Assembly: GCF_932526225.1 (NCBI RefSeq)
Contig: NC_064043.1
Location: forward strand, 13,452,085 to 13,516,084
DNA from: Nematostella vectensis
Taxonomy: Eukaryota; Cnidaria; Anthozoa; Actiniaria; Edwardsiidae
Direction: 5' to 3'
DNA length: 64,000 bases
The notes under the pieces are model-generated. The model worked only from the letters and a program-made list of their open reading frames with translations. It did not search any database and had not been told where the DNA came from. Positions 42,934 through 56,500 of the stretch are shown one piece after another. Both the position numbers and the translations under genes were made by a program. Numbering within the stretch: position 1 is the stretch's first letter; every line of letters begins with the position of its first letter.

Positions 42934-44300
42934 TACTAACTGTCGTCCGCAACGATCAACCCTATCCCTAACAAGCTAACACACACGTTTACAACATATG
43001 GCACATAAGAAAAGTGTCACCACAATCTGGTATGTTTTTCGTTTTGAATATCATTAGGGCAAGTAAAAAAAGGAGACAAGTTGATCGTCCCCGCCCGCAT
43101 CCTTTTTTCAGGGCCGCATCAATATTTTTTGTAATTTTTTTGTAATTCAATTATTTGGGCAATGAAATAAAAGCAGACGTTCCCGTTTCAAGGCTTTTCT
43201 TTCGATTTTTTCACCCGTTCGCAACATCTCGGAAATTTCCTTTGTAAATCGTTCAAATCTTTGATAAACCAAGAAGAAAAAATAAATAAATAATAATAAA
43301 TAAAAGGGCCGCATGCTCCCTATTCTGATCTTATCAGGACAATAACCATGTTATTTTTTTACTTGGCCTTAGTTACCCCTGTGGAGTCTATGACTTGTTT
43401 CTATCATAGAAGACCTCGCAGAGTGGGAACGGCCTTGTATTTACTCTCAGCGGGTACATGACGTAAAGTATCATATAGGAAAAAAAAAGTTTACACTCTT
43501 TTTGAAGAACGTCTAATTTTCAGTTTAGGCTGGGCAGTTCTTATTTGTGGGACGATGTCCTTTAATTTTAGTTTATATAAGAATAAAATACCCAATGAAT
43601 TATTAGGAAGAGTGTTACACTAATGATCAATAGCAATAAGAAGTTTGTTACTATGAGCACAATTTGATTCATTTTAGAACGCATCAGGACTAAAAAAGGA
43701 AAATCAAATTCTGCGCTCTCAGCCTCGGCACGTCCTCAGCATGTTTTTAAAATTTGGTGAATTATCAGCCTGGACGTTCTTATCAAAAAGTTATTTTAAT
43801 AAAAGAGTGTATATAAAGCATCATAAAGAAAAAATAATTAAAATTACATGCTCTCAAGGCCTCGCGGATCCAGGAGCGAGTCCCAGCGGGTTCAATACCC
43901 GTTCAATAGAACCGCCTTTTACACTAGCAAAACGATAATGGTATGCTTAGGGGTAGATAATTGAGGATTCGAAGAACTGAGGTATAGCTTTAACATATTG
44001 AGTCACCTTTGAACAAATCTAGATCCGGTGTTGCTTACATGCATTGCATTTTGGTTTCCGTATCAAGGCCGAATAAATTTAGACACTCTTTTCTTTATGT
44101 TTGCACCTTCGACAATGGATGTGACTTGCTGACCTGCAATTCCTAAATGGTTCCTACACATTAAAGTCAAGTAATTTTGTTAAGCATATTGTAATAAGCA
44201 ATTTACAGATTTTAAAATCTATTTGACCAGCTTCAAGGAAACCTTTGGAAGCCATTGTTCTGTGTGGTTCCTGATTGGCTCTCGTCCAGCTTCCGATTGT
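42934..44300. other. Non-coding, right copy of the diverged duplication
   Basis: The right copy of the duplication lies at about 43510-43830. A GGTTCAATACC box near 43887 resembles a tRNA B box and could mark an old SINE fragment. No coding exon is seen before the LARP1 gene. Confidence 0.45.
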
Positions 44301-44578
44301 GTTCTTGCGCATGTCAAGTAACGAAGTGTGCCAGTGAAGAGACCTCGCTTCCTAATATAAAACCACATGGCGGACTAGTGAAGAAAAGGCTGGGTTTTCG
44401 TACAAATTACTCGCTTGATGGTCTAAGGAAGGCTACAAGAAACCTTCGCAGGCACAAACTGAAACACCTCCAAGGATAACTGAGTGGGTTTTCAGGATTG
44501 GTAGTCGGCAGAAGGGTTCTTGTGGAAGGGTTAGATTGAGTGAACCACGTCGAAGTCACACGTTTGGAGGACCATATT

Positions 44579-47500
44579 ATGACTGAGGTGGAAAGCGTTC
44601 CTAAACCCGATTCTGACTTTACTAAGGAAGAATTACCAACGGAAGAGAACAATCATGATGTGTTGAACAGTTTGGATAAGGAGAACAGTGAAAAGAAGGA
44701 GAAATTAAGCAAAGGGACAGACGATAATGTGACCCCTCAGAAGGAGAAACCTCAAAGGGGCGCAAGTAACGACCTCGCACCACCCCCACCGAAAAACCCA
44801 TGGACGAGACATTTGAAACAACCAGAGGAGGAAGGTATGGTCCAGACGCCTGGCTATGTCTCCTTTAAAAGAATAAATAAGTCTTATTCTGGAGTATTGT
44901 TGTTTCTTTTTGTAGTAAAACCCGAAAAGCCGGCTGTGGTGAAGGGCAGTAAACGCAAGGAAAAGGTTTGTTTGAGGGGCTATGGCTGGATACGTGTTTT
45001 GCTCCTTTTTGATTTGGGAGTGTAAATTGGTTATTTCATCAATCAATATGCCCTGTAATTCTTTCAGGGGAGCGAATTTGCAGATATCACCAACTGGCCC
45101 ACCCCGAGCGAACTTTCGGCGTCTTCGGGATCGAAGGAAGCAAAAGTAAGCGAGAAAAACCAACCGACACATAGTCACTTACAAGTTATGATTTCTCGCT
45201 CGCGTGTGATCATGTGTTGTAAACATGATTTAAATTTGTCTAATAACGCATTTCCCGTTTAATTTTTAGCCTTCCCCGGTGCAGAAGAAAGAGAACAACG
45301 AAAATGAACAGAATCTTAACGAAGAAAGTTCAAAGAACGAGAAAGATACACCTAAGAAAAAAGGTACCTTGACGAACTGCTATAATGAAGCTCATTACAC
45401 ATGCGATATCACCGATTCTCTCCACAAATCTGTATTTATATTCTAATGCTAATGGGAAGTATTTTTCTATTTTAACAGTTAATGCAATTTAAATTGAGTT
45501 TTATTGAGATGAAACCCGCACCACATCAATGATTTCAAACCCAGTTGGTAATTTGTTAGTACAAGTTGGCCTACACACGGGTCCTAAGAACTGACGTGTT
45601 ACTCTCTCGTTTGCCTCGACTGCTATTGGCTTCTAAACCCACCACTCAAACTATCTTTAATTACTCATTCGACACAGAACTCAGTCTACAACATTTGCCT
45701 ATTGACGTCTGGATTTCCGTTCTTGTGTTTTGTGATTAAGTAAAATAAGACCATGGTACAGGTTGAATCATTGATCCTGTTCGATTTAGGAGGTATGGGC
45801 GATTTTTTCAACCTGTATGTTTGTTTATCTAGCGCCCTAGCCTTTCCACAGCCAGCTTTTTTTTCTCTATTTAATCACATGATCGGTACAAATTCACCTG
45901 ATCAGCTAGTGTTTAATACGATTTACTACAACGTCGTTCGAAATTGGTGATTTCGTTAAGTAAATTGCTAACAGGTTTTTCACATGTTAGTTTGTGATCC
46001 CCTAGAGACATAGCACAGATTGTTGTTTGGAATACAGACAATCAAATAAAGCAGTGCCCATGCTGCTCATTATAGCCTTAGTCAAAGCTATATCATGGCT
46101 ATACTAGAAGTATTCTTTATAAAAATCCCAATAAAGAAATGAGAGACCATATAGGTCATAATTAGGTCTGGTGGAATCATCTAAATAAGGGTTAGATTAA
46201 ACATGGAATTTTTTCTATTGCTCAATTTGAATTTAAGGATAGTGTAGTTTAATTTGATTTAAGTGAGTGAGAGGTGACATGTGATTTTATCTTACTAATA
46301 CTAACTGAACTCAGAAACTGTACAACTGGTGGGGTTTAGAGCGACCTGTTCTATACCTGAAACTGATAAAAGATACAAAGATACACCTGACAGACAAATA
46401 ATGGTGGTTCTTAAAAGGGCAGATAAAAAAAAGACAACAAATGGTTTTCATCTCATTACTTTTTTAGAGAAGAGTTTGATTTTAATATTCACACATTAAA
46501 AAAATAATAAGACACTTTTGGCTCCAAAAATGTTAAGAAAAAAGTAATACTTTCGATGCAATTGCCAACAAGAAATTCTGCACTACAAGAACTAACATCC
46601 TTGTAATAACTTAAATCAAAATATTTTAGTTTTATTTATTAGATCATATCTTCTACCTTGAAAGAAGTCTATAATATTAATTATTACAAGCATCCTACTA
46701 ACATCCTTGTAATAACTTAAATCAAAATATTTTAGTTTTATTTATTAGATCATATCTTCTACCTTGAAAGAAGTCTATAATATTAATTATTACCTTTGCT
46801 GCAAGTGTCAACAAGGTTTCCTTTAAATTAGCACCAATATATTAGAAGGAAGTTGAGTATCATGTTATATGTTATAGATTCAAATAATATTAAGGTTTGT
46901 TGAGTGAGCTGACAAATTACTGTTGTTTGGAATTATTATCTTCCAACTGACTTTGAAAGGTCAAGGATCAACAGTAAATTGTCTTCTTGTTTTCTATTTT
47001 CAAATTCAATGAAAATGGCTGTACTGTGGATAATGGATATATAAGATAAACAAAATAGATTCTATGGTTGCATTATCTAACCATTTGCAGTGTATGACCT
47101 GTCACTTTTAGTGAAGTTCCTTCTTGAGACACCATTTACAACAAATGCCTGCTACCTTGAAACTTGGAAATTACTGAGGGACTCAAACTCACGATGTAAT
47201 AGAATCTTGCCGTCTACTTCACATTCCTTCCCTAAGTGTGTCTGCATATAGCCGATTGTTATTTTACCCTTACTGGCTCTGAACAATTTCTATCCTAACC
47301 ATATTTTTATATTTTCTTTCTACCAACTGGCCCAGCTGGAATTCGTCAAAAATGGGTCCCCCTCAGTTTAGAAGGAGACGAGGGACAGGTTTCCCCTACT
47401 GCAGGCCAGATGTCGCCAGAGAACCCCTCCACCAACAAAGGCTTCAAATCTCCAAACAATAGGTTTGGTTCCACAACCTCGTCATCTGATGGAAGAGGGA

Positions 47501-50500
47501 GTAATAGGGGAGGGCGAGGTGGCCGTGGCGGAGGGCGTGGCAGGGGTAGGGGTGGAAGACAGAGGTCCCCAAGAGGTAAGACTTTCATTCCTGTAATAAT
47601 AATATTATTCCATAATAACATCAAAACAATGTTATGATTTTACAAGCTTTTTGCGCTCATTCTTGAAAATGCAAAAGTGTTATTGGCTTATTTGATCATC
47701 AGGTTGCCACTCGTTTTTGTTTACTGTTGAAGTTGCCATTGCTTTATTTGAAGTTGGTGTCGTAGTTGTCATGTGTCATGGTGCATAAATTCTTGAGTGC
47801 AACCTCCTCAAAATCACATGGACTCTCAATTTTATACTCTTAAATTCAAACTTAAATTTTAAAAAAACGATAAACAGTTTATTTGCATTTAACTTATGCT
47901 ACAAATTTTATTATAGGCAATCAAATCTCTTCTGGTAGCATGAACATTTTTTACATGCCTGTGTGCACTTGTCGTTAGATTGCATATTGCTTTTACTGAT
48001 CGGTATTTACTTGCTTTCAGTAGACAACCAGCAAGACTTCCAGTTTAGTCAAGGTTACCAGTATGGTGGTTACCAGTACTACAATGGCACCGCATACTTT
48101 CCAGGGCAGCAAGCGGCACAACAAGGCCAGGCGCCGTACGGAATGACATACTACTATAATACTGCAGCAGCCCAGACACAGCCATTTGTCCCTGTACCCA
48201 TGGATGAGAAAACGCTGCAGGAGTACATCAAGCGACAGATGTGAGTACTGCTCTACGCATGAGGCGTGTACATGTGTTGCCCCTTCATGATACATTTTTA
48301 TGCCAAAGAGTATTGTTATGAGAGGTCTATTGATGCCCTAAATAAGTCTTAATAGAGACGAAAATTTGGCAGACTACCAGTTTTTGATGAACCATATTTA
48401 TACTTTGATTAACTAACATGGCTATTTGGGTAATTTAATTGATGCCTTTTCACAATATATTATTATGTGATAAGGTTTTGTTTGGTCACTGATTGATGAG
48501 GATTTTATCCATCCTTTCTTTGGGATGTTCAGTCTTTGTCTTATATATTTAAATGCCTGAAATCCTGCAGTATTTGTTTCATTGAAACATGTAATAATAT
48601 AATAAATATATAACAAAATATATAATAAGATATAATTTGTATGTAATTTTTATTGCCGGGCAACTGCTTGAAATGTCTTAGTAATGCTGACTCACACAAT
48701 TCTCACCTGAGGATGGTGGTCATGCAACGGATCACATGAAGTGCTTCACTTAGCCATTTAGTCACACAACCCTGGCATGAGACAAACTATTGCTCATTGC
48801 CATAAAGTTATATGATAATGTTGACAATCAACAGTCTTAGCAGTGGGTATGCTAAGACCTCATTTTCTTACAATTATTTGAAGGAATTATTGTTATTGAA
48901 GGATTTTAGTTTATACAACAACACCCAAGTTTATACAACAACACCCAAGTTTATACAACAACACTCAAGTTTATACAACAACACTCAAGTTTATACAACA
49001 ACACTCAGATTTATACAGTGACACTCGACTGCATCTTTTGCATACTTTTTTGTTCATCACATGCCATGATGTAATCTGTGCATCTATTTGTTAAATATAA
49101 ACTTAGTCAGATTTTACTGCATTTTACCCCTTGCGTTCGGCTGATAAAATATTGTTACTTTTATATTCTAACCTTATGTTTCTTTGTTCTAGTGAATACT
49201 ATTTCAGTGAAGCCAATCTGCACAAGGACTTTTTCCTGCGTAAACAGGTAAGTTATATCTCAACCTTTCAAAGCCTGATATGTCAATGGTGTAAAAGAGA
49301 GTGTATTTACACAATAAAGAAGGCTGTAAGAACTGACTGAATTTCTTAAAACCATGCTTATTTCCATGCATTTATTTAAATTTCAGATGGACGATGAGGG
49401 CTATATCCCGATTGCTCTTATTGCAAGTTTTTACAGAGTGCAGGCGTTGACGCATGACATGAATCTCATTCTTGAGGTAATACAACATTGGCAATTTAAT
49501 TATTAGTGATAATAGGGATAATGATGCAAATTGCTTACTAACACAATTGTTACAAAAGGACTAATGTCGGGAATTGGAGTAATGATGTCATCTGAACAAC
49601 TAGACAATCTTACTGTGAAACGTCTGAATATGTTTTTATTATCATTTTCAGACTATGAAGGACAGTGATATTGTAGAGTTGAATGGGACAAAACTGAGGA
49701 AAAAGGAGAACCCGTCTGTGTGGCCCCTTCCCCCAAATTCCCCCTTAACAGGTATGCAGTTCTAACTGTTTATTCTTGTTGAATTTCCGAGTAGCTCATG
49801 TATATACATGGAGCTGTCTACAAAAATAGTACAGACATCTTAATATTAACAACCACTCTTGTGGCATTTGGCCATGCATTTACTAATCCCTTCTCTTATT
49901 CTCTATTTTTATAAACAATTTTGTTAAAGATTCTTATTAAGCAACCATTCTGGTGTTTGCAATTGAAAAGGTTCATTTTGCTATGCAAAAATGTTAATTA
50001 ATTTACATGAAATTTCTTAGCCTTTATCTGGTATACAATCCTGTTAAATCAAAACATGATTAGAAATATCTTTTTTCTTCAATTGTTTTTATCTATCATG
50101 GTTAGCATTTCAGTTAAATTAAAAACATCTTGAAGACTTGTTAAAATCTCACTTACACTCTTTCTGATTCTTCTGGTCCAGTGCAAAACACCGCCATTTA
50201 TAGTATGCCTATTGGAGTTGACCAGTATGCGTCAGGTAGGTTTGTCTTTACTCCCCCAAGTTTGAGCAGCTGAGAGCACTTAGATGTTTTTATTCCTACT
50301 CTTGTCTAATTTGATCTTATTTGAATCTTTATTTTTTTTAACACTAATGCTGATTCTTGTCTTTTTTCAGTGATTCCTTTGATTGTTTTGTTACTATACT
50401 AATAGTTGTTTTCCCTGTATGATTGCAGGTGATCCAAACAGTGCATATCCCGGCAGCTATGACGCATCATCTCAAAACTTCTCCCAGGAGATGGAGGTGG

Positions 50501-53500
50501 AGGCTGTGGAAAGCACTCACGAGGAGGCTTCCCCAGAAGCCACAGAAAAACCAGCTGCGCCCAAAGCAGAGGGACAGGATACCAAGGCTGACCTGTCCAA
50601 GGAAGAAAAGAACAGTAAAGAACAAACGCCAACACCTAAGATAAAGTCACCAGAGCGTAAGTCACCAAATGGTCCACTTGTTGGGTTGGGCCATTAGAAA
50701 TGGAGGGGAACACTTGAAAAAATATATCCAAGTATGCAATATGAGACGAAATAAACTGATGTAGAAAGACAACAATAAATAAAAATATGGCACAAGTCAA
50801 CACATATGCGCAGTAAATTGCGAGACAATAATACATAAAAGCAAATAGTGCATCCTATTTAGGAAAAGACAAGGAATCTGATGGTGTACAAATTATTCTG
50901 TAAACAACTAGGAAAATATAAAAACTAGACTATTATTTAACAAGTTTATTCAAATTTGTTCAATTTAGTGAACACGAGGAAACAAAACACAACTTCTTTT
51001 GACAAAATTCTTCTTCAATAAATACACAAATCAATACAATATTTTAAATAAATGTACTCGCAGTATTCCTGAATACATTCCACAAGTTTATTCCACAGAT
51101 AAGATTCCAAGATTTGGTAAAACAAGGACATTTTATCAACCAGAGTTTTACGGTTTCAAAGTGCGTGTTCTGAACACAGCGATGGTTGAATTTTCTAAAT
51201 CGGTTTTATGTTTAGAGAACAAAATCTTAGTGCTTTCCATGGATTTCCTAAACTCATAATCAGTTCACAGCATCTTCAATGTACAATCAACTGAAAGTAT
51301 TGTTTTCCTTAATTTTTATTTACCAAGAATGGAGGAATATAGAATTGATTCAAATCATTCGCACGGATCTTGTTAGTCAAATCTATTGTTCTCAAAGAAG
51401 CAAAGTAACATGCAAAATATTCGAGTTAATCCATCTAAAAAACCCTTTGTGGAATCCTTGTTACCTAGCAGATGTTATGTGATCCAGTAAAGGTTATTTT
51501 TGTACCATTTTGACCTACTGAAATGAAGTATTTTGAGATGTGAGCAACCATGTAAATTCACACGTGGTCAAATTTTTAAATCACCCTGGCCTGATTTAGC
51601 TAAAATAAATATCATTATACAGATCTTTTCACGAAAATAAAAAGCCTTTATCCATACAGCAGATTTTTAGTGGGTAGATGATTTATTCTCACCAGACTAG
51701 AGGCAATGTACTTCTCGAAACACTGCAAAATCTTCACTGTGAGACTTCAAAATTTGGATCTCACTGTCAGAATCCTGCGTGAATTCTGATGTCTTTATGG
51801 ACTGTTTGCCATCATTTTTTAACAAAATGATCCTCTCACGGGCTGTAATTATCCTCTCTAGAGCTATCATGTCAGGTTATCTTCCTTTACCAAGCCTTAA
51901 AAGCGAGAAAATTATGGAAATATTGTGATTTTCAAGCTCTTTCAGGTCTCCAAGAATTCAACAAGGCGGTCGTGCGAGACAAGTGATTTCACTACACGGC
52001 ATTGTTCTATTGTGCGGTTGCTAGGAGATGCGCAAAAGAGCTCATTTGATTGATCAATTCTTTGTCATACTACTGCTGAATTTTCAAAAGCTTTACTCGC
52101 CGGGTAGGGGAGCTAGATGGGTTTTTCTTGTGGGTGCGAAAGCAGGGCCGTATAGGGAAATATGACAGTTTTTCCACAGGGCGTTTCAGGGCGGTATGGG
52201 AGCGAATGGGTTAAAACCTTGTTACCAGTAAATGAATGGATAAAAGAAATGATAGACAAATCTCCAACTACTCGAATGATTATTGAATGAAAAATGCATT
52301 CTTTTTTTTGTTATAGCTCCCAAAGAGGACGAGTGGAAGGAAGTGAAGAGAAAAAAGGCAACAATACCAAAACAAGCAGCCCAAACTTCTGGCTTTTATA
52401 ATACAGAACAAGAAGAGCTTGACTTCCAGTTTGATGAAGAACTAGAAAACCAGGGGATGAAACCAACTTTCTCTGCATCTAATTACTGGTAATTTGTGCC
52501 TTGACTTTCTTTCTCTGCATCTAATTTGTCATTTTCATATAATGTCCTGAATCATTTTATCAAAAAACTGCTGCATTGGTACTGTTTGCATACAGTCATA
52601 TGGCAACAAATGCTGTTTTAGAGAACAGCATTTCACACCCTTTTTTTAAGCCTTTATTAGGGCAACAAATGCTGTTTTAGAGAACAGCATTTCACACCCT
52701 TTTTTTAAGCCTTTATTAGCAAAAAAGGGCTAAAATGCATTACGGCTGCATGAATATGGTGGTAGTGAATGTCATCAGGATATGATAATGATTGTTGGAA
52801 TTATGTTTTAGGTATGATGTTTGTTTTTGTTTCCCCAGGGATGATGACTCTGATGATGATCTTGATGATCAAGACATCCATAAGATTATGATTGTCACAC
52901 AGACTCCACCCCCAAAGAAACACGACAGAACTGGAGACTTTGTGCCTAGGTCCAAAATGACGCACGAGCTCTCCAAAGTGATTAATGATGGACTCTTTTT
53001 TTATGAGGAGGTAAGCTCTGCCCTCCTAAACCATTTATTTTGGTTACTTGTCTCAAGTTAGTAATTAGGTGCAAAAGTACTGTATAAGCATTGATGCAAC
53101 AAGGAACGATTTATAAACGATGTGTCATTCATCAATCCCAACTTGTTTCAATACAGTAGAAACTTGAAAATAAAGAATCGTGAATAAGTCAAGTTCTTCC
53201 ATGGGCTTTACTTAGCATTGCTGTTATTGTCTGGTCAAAAGATGTTCTGAATAGTTACTTGTAATTACCGCAAAATAAATGAAATAGAATCAAACATTAC
53301 CAGTCCGTTTTTTCAAAGAGTACCCTGATTTAACAGATCCTGTTCAGCCTGATTTTGAGAATTTTAGTTTCTTATAGGGAACGTTTATTGTTATTTTCAA
53401 GGGAGATTTCTGACATTTCTTTTCCTTAATTCCAGGATTTGTGGGATGATAGTGATGAGTCATATTTAAGCAAAAAGGTAAGATAGTTCTGCATTACTTC

Positions 53501-53560
53501 TCTCGTATTGCTGCCTGCATTTATTTAGCCAAAAAGGATTGTCAGAAGTGTTTTCTCAAG

Positions 53561-53594
<34 letters not shown>

Positions 53595-56500
53595 CATTAT
53601 CTATAGTTGGAATTGACATCTTCCTGGAAAAGAGTGGATATCATTAGCCAAGACAAGTTCCTCTCGCAGAAGGATGCATTAGAACATATTCGACCACGCT
53701 CATTAACGGAGTCCAAGGAAGTCCCCCCCATCCCCACAAAAGTACCGCACGCCACGCTGTCGCCCAATGCTGATGTGTTTAGGCCACGTTCCACCACCCT
53801 TCCAGCAGATAATCTGTCCAGGTCATTACCTACCACCATGCCAGAGCCCCCAGCCTTCTTGCAGCATACACGGACACAGGGATCACGCACACCCAAGCGC
53901 AAAGATGCCAAGACTGCTCCTAGATTCTTCCCAGCCATCAGCAAGGAAAAATTATACCCAGAATCTGTGAGTTCATTTGAAACATCTTTTATCGCCGTTG
54001 GCTCAGATAAGTTTTTGGTGAGGAAAGAAGTAGCGGTATTATAACCCAAGGTTTTAATTAAAAAAAGAAGAAGTCTCTTTTAACAAAAGCTTGTTTACAG
54101 TTTTTGCATTTGTACAATTTCCAGGCATAGAGAGTCAAAGGTCTCACTGGCACAATCTTAGTTTAAAAAAATAATGTAAAAAATACACAAAGTTTAGTTT
54201 AAAATTGCCATAAAAATAGATTAAGTGATGAGTGGTATGTTTCGTTTTCAGGGACCACATAAGAGAAAGACCAAGTATAGCCATAACCCACCGGTGGAGG
54301 CACATGTGGGATGGGTCATGGGCGCCACTGATTTTATTCCCCCTGCGAGGTACAATACTACTAAGTCCATGCAAATTCCTGTTTTTAATCCTTTCCTTAT
54401 AAATACTGTATTCTTCTGTATTCAAACTGATAATCCTTTTTGTCCCCAAAGTAAATAAAGAAGGTAATTCTTGGACAACAAAGATGATGAGCTTCTAGAC
54501 ATTCTATTTTTGTTTGCTATTACTCATTACTTTTCTGCCTTATTAGATGTGAAATGGGATTATTTGAAGCGTCAAGTCAAGTTTTTCCATCATGTCGAGC
54601 CACTATGTTCTGATGGATGCAACAGTCCTATTCAGTATATGATTTTATGTATGTTATTTCTCTGACAGTCCAACATTATCAGACGCTGAGCTTGCATCGG
54701 CAGCAGCTGTTGGCAGCTATGGGTCAACACCCCAGTCTATACCACACTTTGAGCATCCTTCTCATCGACTACTTAAAGAAAATGGCTTCACTCAGCAACT
54801 CTATCACAAATTCCATTTGAAGTGCTTAAAGGGTACGTAAGCAATCACTCGTAACAGTAATGGTTCTGATAGGATAATGTGGAATATACTGGAACATAGT
54901 CTAACAAACTAGGATTATATCTTAATGTGGTAAAAATGTGATAACATTCAGTGAAAATGCTACAGACCTCCCTAAAGTTACAATGTATAAAATCGAAACA
55001 GCAACTGGAAACATGTTGTATGTCTTATCACATGGAAAATTGGGTCAAGTTTTTCCTATCAAACTCTTTGAATACAATGAGAACAATTTGACAATTGCGT
55101 TTTGTATCAAGGTCACAGTTCACATTCACACTAAAAAATGTCAAAAAATGTTTTTTCTGCAAAAATGATTTGTTGAGGTCATTATCTAGGGAACTAAACA
55201 CAGATAAAGTGGATTCGATTGCATGTATGATGTTATTAGGTGTGAAAGTGTTGAAAATTGGAGAGTTAATATGGGACCTCATGACCTTGCAAGGTGCATT
55301 ACAGCAAAACTAAAATGCATTACAAAGCAACAAACTTTTTCAAGGTTGGTACCCTAGGATTCGTCAGCCTTGCTTCAAAAATTTGCTTAAAGCAGTTTAT
55401 TGCTATTACTAAAAATGGGTGAGCGCATTTCATGAAGGTGAACCATACTCTTAATATTCTTTGCTTGTATGTTTCTTCTTTGAGCAGAACGCAAGAAGTT
55501 AGGCATTGGACAATCTCAAGAAGTCAATACATTATTCCGTTTCTGGTCATTCTTCCTCAGACAACATTTCAACAGGTAAACCAAGTTCAGATTGATGTGA
55601 AGACTTACTATTACTTACTATTTAGCCATGTACATATGGACAGAATATTATAATTTGTTTTTATCTTCAACTTTATTCTTGTTTCAGAAAAATGTATGAA
55701 GAATTCAAGAAGCTAGCAGTAGAAGACTCTGCTGCAGGTTACCGGTAAGTGCTGGCTTTAACACAATGTAATGCAAAGTGTTATGAATTTGCTCTCACGT
55801 TATATTTGCTTAAATTTGCAGGTTATGTTTTCTGTGTCTACTAAAATGTTTTGTTATTTTGTAGGTACGGACTAGAATGTTTGTTCAGATACTATAGCTA
55901 TGGCTTAGAGAAGAAATTCCGACCAGAACTGTTTAAGGACTTCATGGATGAGACGATCCGAGACCATGACCAAGGTGGGCTTTCCATGACATTGTAGCTC
56001 ATTGTAGCCACTACAATAATAGAGAGCTTAAGCAAGTCGACGCGAACGGCATCAAAAACGGCGCGCGCTCTGACGAATTGTTGGAAAAACGGCGTTGACG
56101 TCCGTGACCGCGCGCGTAGAACGTAAAAATAGGGAAAATGCCGTTCTAGATTTCCTGTCACGGACGTCAACGCCGTTTTTCAGCAATTCGTCAGAGCGCG
56201 CGCCGTTTTTGATGCCGTTCGTGTTGACTTGCTTAAGCTCTCTAATATCGCATTAAAAGAACAAGTGACTCCAAATTGCAACTAGAGAAAAACAAGCTTC
56301 CATATCAAGCTCTTGAATCCTTTGTCATTTTCTTTATTGCACAGTCTAATCTTAATATTAATACGAATCTATGCTCAAAATATCTCTAACCCCCTACCCT
56401 TGACTCTATGTATAAACGACCATCAGGATTCACACGGATTTTTCTCACAGGAAATCTGTATGGACTGGAAAAGTTTTGGGCTTTCCTGAAGTACTACAAG

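Larger units (their letters stand above)
48216..49730 (+). other. LARP1 La-motif exons
   Basis: The La motif is split over four exons (ends of 48021-48240, then 49193-49247, 49387-49476 and 49652-49751). It keeps aromatic and basic residues typical of LARP1 ([41 protein letters not shown]). No recognisable RRM follows; LARP1 proteins have a degenerate or absent RRM-like module here. Confidence 0.85.

Noticed and set aside
43850-43910. Possible tRNA gene (B-box-like GGTTCAATACC)
   Set aside because: No matching A box or acceptor and anticodon stems could be drawn around it.
44255-44479. Open frame just upstream of LARP1 as a first coding exon
   Set aside because: It has no in-frame link to the LARP1 start at 44579 and no recognisable sequence. 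It is more likely 5' UTR or flank.
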